DNA from: Lacisediminihabitans profunda
GTDB lineage: Bacteria; Actinomycetota; Actinomycetes; Actinomycetales; Microbacteriaceae
Reading direction: 5' to 3'
Length of the DNA: 64,000 nt
Assembly (NCBI RefSeq): GCF_008040105.1
Contig: NZ_VRMG01000004.1
Coordinates: forward strand, 1-64,000
Below the pieces are notes generated by a model, which saw nothing but the letters and a program-made list of their open reading frames with translations, was not told the origin of the DNA and searched no databases. The translations under genes and the position numbers were made by a program. This document shows, one piece after another, positions 14,172 to 22,883 of this stretch (positions are counted from its first letter, which is position 1; every line of letters starts with the position of its first letter).

Positions 14172-16607
14172 TCAGGCGACCGAGGAGTACGCGACGATGC
14201 CGCGGCGGATCGCGTCGAGTGCCGTGCGCGCCGTGCGCCCGACCTGGCCGTCCGCCACGACCGAGAGCTGGTCGAGCAGGTCGATCGTCTGCTTGGTCAT
14301 CCGCACGAAGTCGCCGGCCGCCAGGTCCGCCTCGCTCAGCACCGCGTCGAGCGACACCCCCTGCGCCCAGCGGTTCATGGCGAGGGACAGCCCGGTGGAG
14401 AGCGGATTGCTACCCGGCAGCTTGTGGTCGCGCTCTATGTCGTCGAGCCGCGCCCACAGGTCGGTGGTCTTGTCGAAGGCGGGCCGGAAGGCACCCTTCG
14501 GAAGGTAGCGGTCCGAGGCCTGCCCCTCGTCCCGGCGGGGCTCGTAGACCAGCGCGGCGGCCATCGCGGCGAGCCCGGCCGGGTCGAGGTCCTTCCAGAC
14601 GCCGCGCCTCAGGCACTCGGCGACGAGCAGGTCGCGTTCGCCGTAGATGCGGCGCAGGGTGCGACCGTGCACGGTCGCGGTGACGACACCGCGGTCAGAC
14701 CGCTCCAGGTAGCCGAGCTCGAGCAGCACGTCGGAGACGCGATCGAAGATCCTCGCGACGGCACCGGTGCGGCTCCGGATCTGCTGGCTCAGCTCATCCG
14801 TCTGCTTCTTGAGGCGCCACCACCGCTCGGCCCAGCGCGCGTGCGCCTCGCGGTCGTTGCAGGAGTTGCACGGGTGCTGCTTGAGCTTTCGGCGAAGCGC
14901 GGTGAGCTGGTGTTGGCGCTTCTCCCGTTCGGCCCGGCTCTGGGTGTCCGCCCGGGCGGCGCCCTTGCGTTCGACGTCTGTCAGTTCGCGTCGGATGCCG
15001 GAATACTCGCGGAAGTCGCCGAGGTGGCACCGCATCGCCTCCTCGTAGCCCGCGAGCGACTCCTCCTGGCTGCGCACCTTGCGGGCGAGGTCCACGACGG
15101 CGCGGTCCGCCTGGAACTGCGCGAACGAGGACTCGAGAATGTCGCGGGTGCGTTCGCGACCGAACTGCTCGATGAGGTTCACCGCCATGTTGTAGGTGGG
15201 CGAGAAGCTCGAGTTGAGCGGATAGGTGCGCCGGGAGGCGAGGGAGGCGACCGCCTGCGGGTCGAGACCGTCCTGCCACTGGATCACGGAGTGACCCTCC
15301 ACGTCGATGCCGCGACGTCCGGCGCGGCCGGTCAACTGGGTGTACTCCCCCGGCGTGATCGGCACCCTGGCCTCGCCGTTGAACTTCTCGAGCTTCTCCA
15401 GCACGACCGTACGCGCGGGCATGTTGATGCCGAGCGCGAGGGTCTCGGTGGCGAAGACCGCCTTCACGAGCTTCTTTTGGAAGAGTTCCTCCACCACCTC
15501 CTTGAAGGCGGGGAGCATCCCGGCGTGGTGGGCGGCCACGCCACGTTGCAGGCCCTCGAGCCACTCCCAGTAGCCGAGCACCGCGAGGTCCTCGTCGAGG
15601 ATGGTGCGGCAGCGTTCCTCCACGATCGCCCGGATCTCGTCGCGCTCCGGCGCGGTCGTCAGACGCACGCCGGCGCGAAGCACCTGCTTCACTGCCTGGT
15701 CGCAGCCGAGACGGCTGAAGATGAAGAAGATCGCCGGCAGCAGGTTGCGTTCGCCGAGCATCTTCACCACCGCGGCTCGGTCCATCTTGAGCTGCTCCGG
15801 CCGGCCGCCGCGCGAATGGTAGCGCCCCACATCCTTCATCTGGCGGGAGTTGATCGTGCGTCCGCCGTAGCGGGCCATCTGCACGAGCTCCGGATTGACC
15901 CGGTTCGTCGCCGCGAGCCCGGACGAGTCGAACAGGTCGATGAGCTTGGTGCGCATGATCACGTGCTGGTCGAGGGGAACCGGGCGCTCCTCGGAAACGA
16001 TCACCGCGGTCTCGCCGCGCACAGCCTGCAGCCAGTCGCCGAACTCCTCGGCGTTCGACACCGTCGCACTCAACGACACCAGCCGCACGTTCTGCGGGAG
16101 GTGGATGATGACCTCTTCCCAGACGGCTCCGCGGAAGCGGTCGGCGAGGTAGTGCACCTCGTCCATGATCACGAACGAGAGGTCGGTGAGCAGGTCGGAC
16201 TCGGCATAGAGCATGTTGCGCAGCACCTCGGTCGTCATCACGACGACCCGGGCACCCGAGTTGATGTTGGTGTCGCCGGTGAGCAGTCCCACATCCTGAG
16301 CACCGTACTCGGCGACGAACTCCTGGAACTTCTGATTGCTCAGGGCCTTCATCGGGGCCGTGTAGAACACCTTGGCCCGGGGATCCTGCATCGCCAGGAA
16401 GACCGCGAACTCGGCGACGATCGTCTTGCCGGCCCCGGTGGGCGCGGCGACGAGAACGCTGTCGCCGTTCTCGAGCGCAACGCAGGACGCGATCTGGAAC
16501 GGGTCGAGGTCGAAGGCGAGGTTCGCCCGAAATCGTTCGAGCCTCGGGGAGCCCTGGCGGGACCTGGATGCGGCGAAACGTTCGGCGGGAGAGAGCTGGT
16601 CGGTCAT
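14172..16607 (-). CDS. helY: DEAD/DEAH-box RNA helicase, Ski2/Mtr4-like
   Basis: This 811-residue superfamily 2 helicase shows DPFQIASC before Walker A, APTGAGKT (motif I), APMKALSNQKF (Ia), MDEVHYLAD (DEVH, motif II), SLSATVSN (SAT, III), and the C-terminal motifs ATETLALGINMPARTVV and QLTGRAGRRGID. The long C-terminal region with CNSCND resembles the HelY/Mtr4 group of actinobacteria. It probably unwinds structured RNA with a 3'-5' polarity. Its ATG overlaps the TatC stop (ATGA), as in the conserved pafB-pafC-tatA-tatC-helY order. Confidence 0.93.
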   Translation of the reverse strand: MTDQLSPAERFAASRSRQGSPRLERFRANLAFDLDPFQIASCVALENGDSVLVAAPTGAGKTIVAEFAVFLAMQDPRAKVFYTAPMKALSNQKFQEFVAEYGAQDVGLLTGDTNINSGARVVVMTTEVLRNMLYAESDLLTDLSFVIMDEVHYLADRFRGAVWEEVIIHLPQNVRLVSLSATVSNAEEFGDWLQAVRGETAVIVSEERPVPLDQHVIMRTKLIDLFDSSGLAATNRVNPELVQMARYGGRTINSRQMKDVGRYHSRGGRPEQLKMDRAAVVKMLGERNLLPAIFFIFSRLGCDQAVKQVLRAGVRLTTAPERDEIRAIVEERCRTILDEDLAVLGYWEWLEGLQRGVAAHHAGMLPAFKEVVEELFQKKLVKAVFATETLALGINMPARTVVLEKLEKFNGEARVPITPGEYTQLTGRAGRRGIDVEGHSVIQWQDGLDPQAVASLASRRTYPLNSSFSPTYNMAVNLIEQFGRERTRDILESSFAQFQADRAVVDLARKVRSQEESLAGYEEAMRCHLGDFREYSGIRRELTDVERKGAARADTQSRAEREKRQHQLTALRRKLKQHPCNSCNDREAHARWAERWWRLKKQTDELSQQIRSRTGAVARIFDRVSDVLLELGYLERSDRGVVTATVHGRTLRRIYGERDLLVAECLRRGVWKDLDPAGLAAMAAALVYEPRRDEGQASDRYLPKGAFRPAFDKTTDLWARLDDIERDHKLPGSNPLSTGLSLAMNRWAQGVSLDAVLSEADLAAGDFVRMTKQTIDLLDQLSVVADGQVGRTARTALDAIRRGIVAYSSVA

Positions 16608-17404
16608 ACGGTTGCCGGGCCACCGAGCTCGGCGGTCAGGGCGTCCGCCCGCTTGGCCACCACGCGGTCATGCCACCAGGCGATCGCCGCGGCAACCAGG
16701 TAGAGCAGGATCATCGGGACCGCGAGGAGGAACATGGAGCCGACATCGGCAGACGGCGTCGCGATCGCGCAGAACACGAAGATGAGGAGGATGGCGACCC
16801 GCCAGCTCTTGATGATGGCGCGGGCCGAGATCACCCCGATGAAGTTGAGCAGCACGAGGAAGACCGGAAGCACGAAGGCGACACCGACGGCGAGCACGAG
16901 CTTGAGCACGAAGCTGAGGTAGTCCTTGGCCTCGATGAAACTCGCGTCCTCCTTCGGCACAAACGAGGTGAGGATCACCACGATGTGGGGCAACACGAAC
17001 CAGCCGGCGGCGCAGCCGGCCAGGAACAGCGGAATCGCGGAGAAGAAGAACCCGAAGGTGTAGCGCTTCTCCTTCTTCGTGAGCCCGGGCACGAGGAACG
17101 CGAAGACCTGGTACAGCCAGACCGGACTCGACACCACGATGCCCACGGTCACCGCGATCTGCAGGCGCAGGTCGAACGCGGAGGTCAGCCCCGAGTAGTT
17201 GATGATCGCGTTGTGGGCCTTCGCGATGGTCGAGATCGGCAGGCGAAGACCGTCCCAGACGAAGTCGGAGACGAACCAGCCGCCGATTCCGCCCACCACG
17301 ATCGCGATCGCGGAAATGAAGAGTCGCTTGCGAAGTTCGATGAGGTGCTGGCCGAGCGACATCCGGCCTTCGTTGTTCGCGCCTCGCCTTGTGCGCGTTG
17401 CCAT
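16604..17404 (-). CDS. tatC: Sec-independent translocase subunit TatC
   Basis: The 266-residue protein has six transmembrane helices and the TatC signatures: MSLGQHLIELRKRLF at the N-terminus (the twin-arginine signal docking region), PVWLYQVFAFLVPGLTKKEKR and the FGLAFVLPVF-type segment VGVAFVLPVFLVLLNF. With TatA it exports folded proteins that bear twin-arginine signals. It lies 19 bp after tatA and overlaps helY by 4 bp. No tatB is seen; actinobacteria may encode it elsewhere. Confidence 0.96.
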   Translation of the reverse strand: MATRTRRGANNEGRMSLGQHLIELRKRLFISAIAIVVGGIGGWFVSDFVWDGLRLPISTIAKAHNAIINYSGLTSAFDLRLQIAVTVGIVVSSPVWLYQVFAFLVPGLTKKEKRYTFGFFFSAIPLFLAGCAAGWFVLPHIVVILTSFVPKEDASFIEAKDYLSFVLKLVLAVGVAFVLPVFLVLLNFIGVISARAIIKSWRVAILLIFVFCAIATPSADVGSMFLLAVPMILLYLVAAAIAWWHDRVVAKRADALTAELGGPATV

Positions 17405-17423
17405 CGGAACGTCGACGGTCGGG

Positions 17424-17660
17424 CTACGGCTTGCTGTCGGACTTGGTGGCGTCCGTCGTCTGCTGCACCTCGGGCGAAGTCTGGTTCAGCTGCGGTCCGT
17501 CGAGCGGCTTCGCAGGGTCCTCGCTCTTGACCTCGTTCTTGAAGATCTTCATCGACTGTCCGACGCTCTTGGCGAGGCCGGGAAGCTTGGTGGCTCCGAA
17601 GAGGAGAACGATGATGACCAGCAGGATGAGTGCGTGCCAGCCGGTGAATCCTTGGAACAT
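17424..17660 (-). CDS. tatA: Sec-independent translocase subunit TatA
   Basis: A 78-residue TatA: short N-terminus MFQGFTGWHA, one transmembrane helix (LILLVIIVLLFGATKLP), the hinge glycine and amphipathic helix LAKSVGQSMKIFKNEVKS, and a polar tail. I chose the ATG at 17660, which has AAGGA 8 nt upstream and gives the family's usual start; an in-frame ATG at 17669 would add three residues. TatA forms the export pore with TatC. Confidence 0.95.
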   Translation of the reverse strand: MFQGFTGWHALILLVIIVLLFGATKLPGLAKSVGQSMKIFKNEVKSEDPAKPLDGPQLNQTSPEVQQTTDATKSDSKP

Positions 17661-17727
17661 GGGCGACATCCTTACGAGTCGAAATTGCCGTGACGATCAG
17701 TTTACCGCCCCGGAGGCCGAATACCTC

Positions 17728-18075
17728 TCAGTTGTCTTCGAACCAGCGGCGAGTGTTCGCATCGACCGCCGTGATCCGGCGGGCGCGGTCGAGCCGGGCA
17801 TCGTGCCGGGCCTGGCGGCGGTCCGCCGCCTGTTGCCGAACCCGGTCCCGGCGCGCGACGACTTCGGACCTCTTCTGCAGCAGCGCGAGGGTGGCGTGCT
17901 GCTCGTCGAGCGTCTCGCCCGCCGACTCGAGAAGCTCCGTCTTGGCGGCGAGTGCCTCGAGCGCCCCGAAGACGGCCAGCACCTTGCGGAACAACTGCCA
18001 GCCGAAGAGCCCGAGCATTACGAGCAGGGCAAGCCCGAGCACCACCCAGATGATGAGCCACGACCACCAGGGCAT
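17728..18075 (-). CDS. small membrane-anchored coiled-coil protein, conserved position upstream of tatA
   Basis: This 115-residue protein begins at an ATG that shares one base with the pafC stop (TGATG), indicating translational coupling. One N-terminal helix, WSWLIIWVVLGLALLVMLGLF, anchors it. Residues 40-105 are highly charged helix (LEALAAKTELLESAGETLDEQHATLALLQKRSEVV) suggesting a coiled coil facing the cytoplasm. No known domain is recognised. The position between pafC and tatA is seen in other actinobacteria, so it is probably a real but unnamed member of this operon. Confidence 0.75.
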   Translation of the reverse strand: MPWWSWLIIWVVLGLALLVMLGLFGWQLFRKVLAVFGALEALAAKTELLESAGETLDEQHATLALLQKRSEVVARRDRVRQQAADRRQARHDARLDRARRITAVDANTRRWFEDN

Positions 18076-19055
18076 CAGTCGGCCTCGTAGCGCGCGGCGC
18101 CGGCCGCGGCCCACTCGGCGACCGCTCGCCTGGCCTCCGGCGGGCCGACGACCGTGACGACCCCGGGCATCCCGGCGACGAGCCGTTTGAGCCCGTGGTA
18201 GTGCGACACCCGCACCGCCGTGCGGAGGCGTCCGTTCACCTCGGTGGACACGGCGTCGTCCGGGATGTAGTCGGCGAGCAGCGGCGCGGCCGCCGGGGCG
18301 ACGTCGAGCGTCACGATGAGGTCGTCGGCCGACCCCTCGAAGAGCACATCGGGGAGCAACACGTCGGCGGGGTGGAAGGCTATCGGCGCGGTCGTGATCT
18401 GGGGATTGCCGATGCGGTCGAGCCGGAACGTGCGCACCGCCTCGCGCAGGTGGCACCAGCCGCGCAGGTACCAGTCCGCATCGACGGACTCGACTCGAAG
18501 CGGGTCCACCCGGCGGCGCTCGTGTTCGCCCCGCGCATTGAGGTAGTCGAATTCCAGCTGGACTCCGGTGGCCACCGACTCGCGGATGAGAGCGAGGGTG
18601 GCGTCGGACTCCGAAGCCTCGACCGCGACCTGGCTCGGCACCCCGGAGGCACCCCGGGAGAGTTTGGTCATGAGCGTCGCGATCGCGCCGCGGTCGGCGT
18701 TCTCCGGCAGGGCGGAGAGGTACTGGAGCCCGGCGATCAGCGCGGCGGCCTCCCGGCCGGAGAACCGTGGGGCGTCATCGATCGCGACGAGGTTGGTGAG
18801 CACGATCTGGTCGTTCTCTTCGAAGTCGTCCCAGGCCAGGTCGAACAGGTCGCCGTGCTGGTACTGGCCGGTCTCGCCCGGGATGCCGGACACCGCGATG
18901 AGCTTCACGGCCTCCCTGATCTGCTGTGCCGGAACACCGAAGTGCTCGGCGGCCTGCTGCACGCTGATGCGTTCGTGTTCCATGAGGAACGGCACGAGCG
19001 AGAGCAGGAAGGCGAGTTTGTCCTGCGCGTGGAGTGGAGCCTGGCGTTCAGCCAC
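18075..19055 (-). CDS. pafC: WYL-domain transcriptional regulator PafC
   Basis: The 326-residue protein has an N-terminal winged-helix region (KLAFLLSLVPFLMEHERISVQQAAEHFGVPAQQIREAVKLI) and a central WYL domain (VQLEFDYLNARGEHERRRVDPLRVESVDADWYLRGWCHLREAVRTFRLDRI), followed by a WCX-type C-terminus. PafB and PafC form a heterodimer that activates DNA-damage genes independently of LexA/RecA in actinobacteria. It overlaps pafB by 8 bp at its start. The order pafB-pafC-tatA-tatC is conserved. Confidence 0.92.
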   Translation of the reverse strand: MAERQAPLHAQDKLAFLLSLVPFLMEHERISVQQAAEHFGVPAQQIREAVKLIAVSGIPGETGQYQHGDLFDLAWDDFEENDQIVLTNLVAIDDAPRFSGREAAALIAGLQYLSALPENADRGAIATLMTKLSRGASGVPSQVAVEASESDATLALIRESVATGVQLEFDYLNARGEHERRRVDPLRVESVDADWYLRGWCHLREAVRTFRLDRIGNPQITTAPIAFHPADVLLPDVLFEGSADDLIVTLDVAPAAAPLLADYIPDDAVSTEVNGRLRTAVRVSHYHGLKRLVAGMPGVVTVVGPPEARRAVAEWAAAGAARYEAD

Positions 19056-20067
19056 GATCGGCTCCCTCGTCGGCGTCGGAGTGTTCGGCTGCCGTCCTCA
19101 GCAGCCGGGTGTGCACGGCAGCCCGCAACACCGGCGGTGACAGGACGAGCACCTCCGGCCCGTAGCCGGCGAGCTCGTCCGCGAAGATGTTGGCGTCGGA
19201 GTAGTGGAGTCGCAGCACGCCATTCGCGAGGGTCTCGGTGCCGCGGCGCTTGTGCAGGCGAGTCGCCGCATCCGAGTCCGGCACCACCTCGATCTCGGCG
19301 GTGTGCGACTCCCACACCTGCTCCAGCTCGCTCAGCGCGGCCTTCGTCTGGTCGACCAGGGGCGCCGGGAAGGTGGCGCCGGTCGTCGTCACCTGGCTCA
19401 CGATCCGGCGCAGCAGGAACGTCTTGGTGCGCTGGGTGTCCGGTTCCAGCGCGTGCAGATGCCAGCGGCCCTGGTGCTGCACGAGGGCGAGCGGTGCCAC
19501 CGTGCGCACCCGCGCCTGCTCCTCCCCGGGCTTGAGGTAGGCGAATCGAACGACGGCGTTGCGCTCGAGCGCGGCGCGCAGCGGCTCGAACGCCGCATCC
19601 CGCACCCGCAGGCGCGGGGCGTAGCCGAGCACAGGCTCGTCGGAGACCAGCCCGAGACCCTTGAGCTTCATCACGGCGCGACGCGATTCGCCCGAGAGGG
19701 AGCCCTCCCGCCACACCATGGCGGCGAGGTTGAGCAGCGTCGTCTCCTCGGCCGAGAAGGTGATGTCGCTCGGGAGCTCGTAGGCACCGCGCGGGATTCG
19801 GTAGCGCAGGTTCTGGTTGTTGCCGGGCTGGCCGGGCGATTCCACCGTCTCGAGCGGCACGCCGAGGTCGCGGATGTCGTCCTTGTCGCGCTCGAACTGC
19901 CGCTCGAGGTTGGCGTTGTCTCCCCCGGCTCTGAACCGCTGGCGATAGCCCTGCACGGTGGACAGCACTTCGTTCTTCGTGAGCCCCGTCTCGGTCGCGA
20001 GTAAGGCGAGAACGAGGCTGAAGAGACGCTCTTCGACCGGGACCTTCTGGGTGCTGGATGCTGACAC
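19048..20067 (-). CDS. pafB: WYL-domain transcriptional regulator PafB
   Basis: This protein, 339 residues from the chosen start, begins with a winged helix (VEERLFSLVLALLATETGLTKNEVLSTV and FERDKDDIRDLGVPLE) and carries a WYL domain (NAVVRFAYLKPGEEQARVRTVAPLALVQHQGRWHLHALEPDT). I placed the start at the GTG 20067, which has AGGG 8 nt upstream and matches the usual N-terminus; a longer frame from 20103 adds 12 unlikely residues. With PafC it is the mitomycin-type DNA-damage response activator of actinobacteria. Confidence 0.92.
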   Translation of the reverse strand: MSASSTQKVPVEERLFSLVLALLATETGLTKNEVLSTVQGYRQRFRAGGDNANLERQFERDKDDIRDLGVPLETVESPGQPGNNQNLRYRIPRGAYELPSDITFSAEETTLLNLAAMVWREGSLSGESRRAVMKLKGLGLVSDEPVLGYAPRLRVRDAAFEPLRAALERNAVVRFAYLKPGEEQARVRTVAPLALVQHQGRWHLHALEPDTQRTKTFLLRRIVSQVTTTGATFPAPLVDQTKAALSELEQVWESHTAEIEVVPDSDAATRLHKRRGTETLANGVLRLHYSDANIFADELAGYGPEVLVLSPPVLRAAVHTRLLRTAAEHSDADEGADRG

Positions 20068-20130
20068 GAGAGAAACCCTAGTTTGGAATGAACTTGGAGA
20101 CACTCGGCCTGTGTCTGCGGAGTGGGTGGA

Positions 20131-21078
20131 CTACTTCGCTACACCCAGAATATCCACGACGTAGACGAGTGTCGCGTCGGTGGGCACCGTGGCGCTGGTG
20201 TCCGAGCCGTCGCTCGTCGCGAGCTTCGGCGGAACGACGATCAGCACCTGGGAGCCGACGCGTTGGCCGATGAGGCCCTTGGAGAGTCCGGCGACCACGC
20301 TCGAGGCGCCGACGCCGATCGCGGAGGCCTGGCCGGTCTTCCAGCTCGAGGTGAACACGGAGTTGTCCGCCCAGTTGATTCCCGTGTCCTTGATGATCAC
20401 GAAGTCGCCGTTCGCGACCTTCGCGCCGTCGCCCTTCTTGAGCAGGGTGGCGCTGAAGTCCTTGGGCGGTGTCGTGTGCGGCAACGTGATGCCCGGGGCG
20501 CCGTTCGGGGCCAGCACCACCGCGGGCAGGCCGTTGATCGGGAGCTGGTCCGCGCCATCCGCCCGAGCGGGGAACGCGTTCTTCACGTCGATCACGTAGA
20601 CGACGGCGTCGTCCTTCGCGAGGCCGGAGGAGGCCTGGCCGCCGTGGCTGTCCTTCGGCGAGCCGACGATCGCCACGCGGGAGCCGACCGTGGCGCACTG
20701 CAGTCCCTTGCTCACCGCGGGCAGGCTGGACTTGCCGATCGTGATGACGCTGCCGCCGCTCTTGGCGTAGCTCGTCTTCTGCAGAACGCTGCCGTCCGTG
20801 CCGTTGAGCACGGTCACGTCGACGATCACCGGTTGGCCGTCCTGGATGGGCGCGCCCTTGCCGGCGATGATCTGGGAACTCTGGGTCGTCTTCGTGCGCA
20901 GCGGCAGCGGGAAGTCCACGGTGGGGGCCGTGCCGAAGTCACCGGGAGCCGAGACCGCCGATGACGCGTCACCGGACGACACGAGGGGGTCACAGCCGTT
21001 CGAGCCGGCACCGCCCGCACACGCCGTGAGGCTGGCCAGGATGCCGAAGGCAGCGATCAGCGCTGTGGTCTTGCGCAC
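20131..21078 (-). CDS. FKBP-type peptidyl-prolyl isomerase lipoprotein
   Basis: The 315-residue protein has a lipoprotein signal with the lipobox LTAC ending at Cys 20, followed by two FKBP-like domains. The second (KKGDGAKVANGDFVIIKDTGINW ... GLIGQRVGSQVLIVVPP) is the better preserved, while the first (residues 60-170) is more divergent. FKBPs catalyse cis-trans isomerisation at proline, here on the outer face of the membrane during protein folding. The lipidated Cys would be a substrate of Lgt, LspA and the Lnt encoded nearby. It lies 63 bp upstream of pafB and 55 bp downstream of trmI on the same strand. Confidence 0.9.
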   Translation of the reverse strand: MRKTTALIAAFGILASLTACAGGAGSNGCDPLVSSGDASSAVSAPGDFGTAPTVDFPLPLRTKTTQSSQIIAGKGAPIQDGQPVIVDVTVLNGTDGSVLQKTSYAKSGGSVITIGKSSLPAVSKGLQCATVGSRVAIVGSPKDSHGGQASSGLAKDDAVVYVIDVKNAFPARADGADQLPINGLPAVVLAPNGAPGITLPHTTPPKDFSATLLKKGDGAKVANGDFVIIKDTGINWADNSVFTSSWKTGQASAIGVGASSVVAGLSKGLIGQRVGSQVLIVVPPKLATSDGSDTSATVPTDATLVYVVDILGVAK

Positions 21079-21133
21079 GAATCCTCATTTCGATCGAGCT
21101 CGTGGGATGTCACAATTCTAGGGTCACGCCCGG

Positions 21134-22126
21134 TCACGGGTTGTCCGAGGCCGCGACGGCGTGCTCGGCCGTGGCCTGGGCGGCCCGCGCGGTCTTGCGC
21201 AGGCGCTTGTCGGTGACCACCCGCTCGCCGAGGGCGCCGGGGGTCCAGGCCTCGACGTCCTCGTCGCTGAAGTCCGTCTTCGACGGCCGGCGCTTGAGCT
21301 GCGGGAGGATCGTGTTCGGAGCCAGCCGACGCGCGGTGAGCAGGAAGCCGGTGTGCGCCACCATGCGGTGGTCTGGGCGCACCGCGAGGCCCTCGACGTG
21401 CCAGCCTCGGATCATCGTCTCCGACGAGTCGGGGTCGGTGAACAGGCCGGTGCCGCGGATCGCCTCGGCGACTCGGGAGAGCTGGGTGACGGTGGCGATG
21501 TAGCAGAGCAGCACTCCCCCGGGCGTGAGCGCGTCGGCAACGACGTCGAGGCACTCCCACGGCGCGAGCATGTCGAGAACGACCCGGTCGACCGAGCCGT
21601 TCTCGACCGCGGTCGGCAACGACTCGACGAGGTCGCCGACCTTCACCGTCCAGTTGGTCGGCTCGGCGCCGAGGAAGCTCACGACGTTGCCCCGCGCCAC
21701 CTGGGCGAACTCGTCCCGCCGCTCGAAGGAGGTGAGGGAGCCGGTGGGCCCGATCCCGCGCAGCAGCCACAGGCTCAGCGCGCCGGAACCGACGCCGGCT
21801 TCCACGACCTTCGCACCGGGGAAGATATCGCCGAGGCTCAGGATCTGCGCCGCATCCTTGGGGTAGATGATCGCGGCGCCCCGCGGCATCGACATGACGA
21901 AGTCGCTGAGGAGGGGACGGAGGGCGAGGTACTCGTCACCGTTGGATGCGGTGATCACCGAGGCATCCGGCAGGCCGATGAGCGAGTCGTGCTCCACCAT
22001 TCCGCGGTGGGTGTGGAACACCTTGCCCGCCTCGAGGGTGATCGTGTTGAGACGACCCTTCGGCCCGGTGAGCTGCACTCGGTCGCCGGCGCGGAACGGC
22101 CCGCTCTGCCGGCGTTCGCCGCTCAC
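21134..22126 (-). CDS. trmI: tRNA (adenine-58-N1)-methyltransferase TrmI
   Basis: From the GTG at 22126 the protein has 330 residues: an N-terminal beta domain (SGPFRAGDRVQLTGPKGRLNTITLEAGKVFHTHRG) and a class I SAM methyltransferase (GAKVVEAGVGSGALSLWLLRGIGPTG with the GxGxG loop; FERRDEFAQVARGN; VVLDMLAPWE). This is the TrmI/Gcd14 family that makes m1A58 in tRNA. A disordered basic tail ends the protein. The start overlaps the HAD gene stop as GTGA. In mycobacteria the same gene sits in this neighbourhood. Confidence 0.93.
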   Translation of the reverse strand: MSGERRQSGPFRAGDRVQLTGPKGRLNTITLEAGKVFHTHRGMVEHDSLIGLPDASVITASNGDEYLALRPLLSDFVMSMPRGAAIIYPKDAAQILSLGDIFPGAKVVEAGVGSGALSLWLLRGIGPTGSLTSFERRDEFAQVARGNVVSFLGAEPTNWTVKVGDLVESLPTAVENGSVDRVVLDMLAPWECLDVVADALTPGGVLLCYIATVTQLSRVAEAIRGTGLFTDPDSSETMIRGWHVEGLAVRPDHRMVAHTGFLLTARRLAPNTILPQLKRRPSKTDFSDEDVEAWTPGALGERVVTDKRLRKTARAAQATAEHAVAASDNP

Positions 22127-22797
22127 GCGACGCTCGTCTGGAGGAGGCGGAAGACGGTGGTGAGGTCGGCGAAGGTCTTGCCTTCGAGGCTGGGCCAGAT
22201 CGTGTAGCCGAGGCCGTGCTCGAGCGCCGAGTGCAGCGGCACGCCGATGGACACCGCGCCGGAGGCGACGGCGGACGCGAGTCCCGTCGTCGAGTCCTCG
22301 ATCGCCATGCACATCGCCGGGTCAACGCCGATGAGCTCGGCACCGCGCAGGTACGGCTCGGGATGCGGTTTGCTGTGGGTGACGTCATCACCCGCCACGA
22401 TGTGGTCGAACGCGTCGAACGGAATCGTGGAGACCACATGCTCCGCCATCCGCCGGATGGACATGGTCACGAGTGCGGTGGGGATGCCGGCCTCGCGCAC
22501 GGCGGCGAGGAGCTCCTGCGCGCCGGGGCGCCACGGCACACTCACGCGAATCTGGTCGAGCACGCGGTCGGTGAGATGCTGCACGATCTCGTCCGCGCTG
22601 AGTTCCACTCCCCTGCCCTGAAGCACGGCGGCGGAGTGCCAGAGGCCGGACCCGACGAGGGTGAGGCCGTCCTCCTGGGTCCAGTTTCCGCCGAAAGACG
22701 CGACGAGATCCGCCTCCGCGCTCAACCAGTACGGCTCGGTGTCGACGAGGGTGCCGTCCATGTCCCAGAGGACGGCGGCGGGGAGGAGTTCAGTCAC
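22123..22797 (-). CDS. HAD-superfamily hydrolase, subfamily IA (phosphatase-like)
   Basis: From the GTG at 22797 the protein has 224 residues and the HAD motifs DMDGTLVDTEP (motif I with the nucleophile Asp), TALVTMS (motif II), K in HSKPHPEPYL (III) and AIEDSTTGLASAVASG (IV). A helical cap lies between I and II. Such enzymes act on phosphorylated sugars or phosphoglycolate. A longer in-frame start at 22857 would run into the divergent PAC2 promoter, so I prefer 22797. It is the first gene of the leftward block leading to trmI and the paf/tat genes. Confidence 0.9.
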   Translation of the reverse strand: MTELLPAAVLWDMDGTLVDTEPYWLSAEADLVASFGGNWTQEDGLTLVGSGLWHSAAVLQGRGVELSADEIVQHLTDRVLDQIRVSVPWRPGAQELLAAVREAGIPTALVTMSIRRMAEHVVSTIPFDAFDHIVAGDDVTHSKPHPEPYLRGAELIGVDPAMCMAIEDSTTGLASAVASGAVSIGVPLHSALEHGLGYTIWPSLEGKTFADLTTVFRLLQTSVA

Positions 22798-22883
22798 GGA
22801 ATCCGAGTTTAGCCGCGGGAGCGTCCTATCCTTGACTCTAAGGAAGTCGGCCAACACCAGTGCCGACCCAGTGAAGGTAGCGA

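Noticed and set aside
14424-16703. A 759-codon open frame on the plus strand
   Set aside because: It is the antisense shadow of helY, which has clear helicase motifs. High GC gives long open antisense frames.
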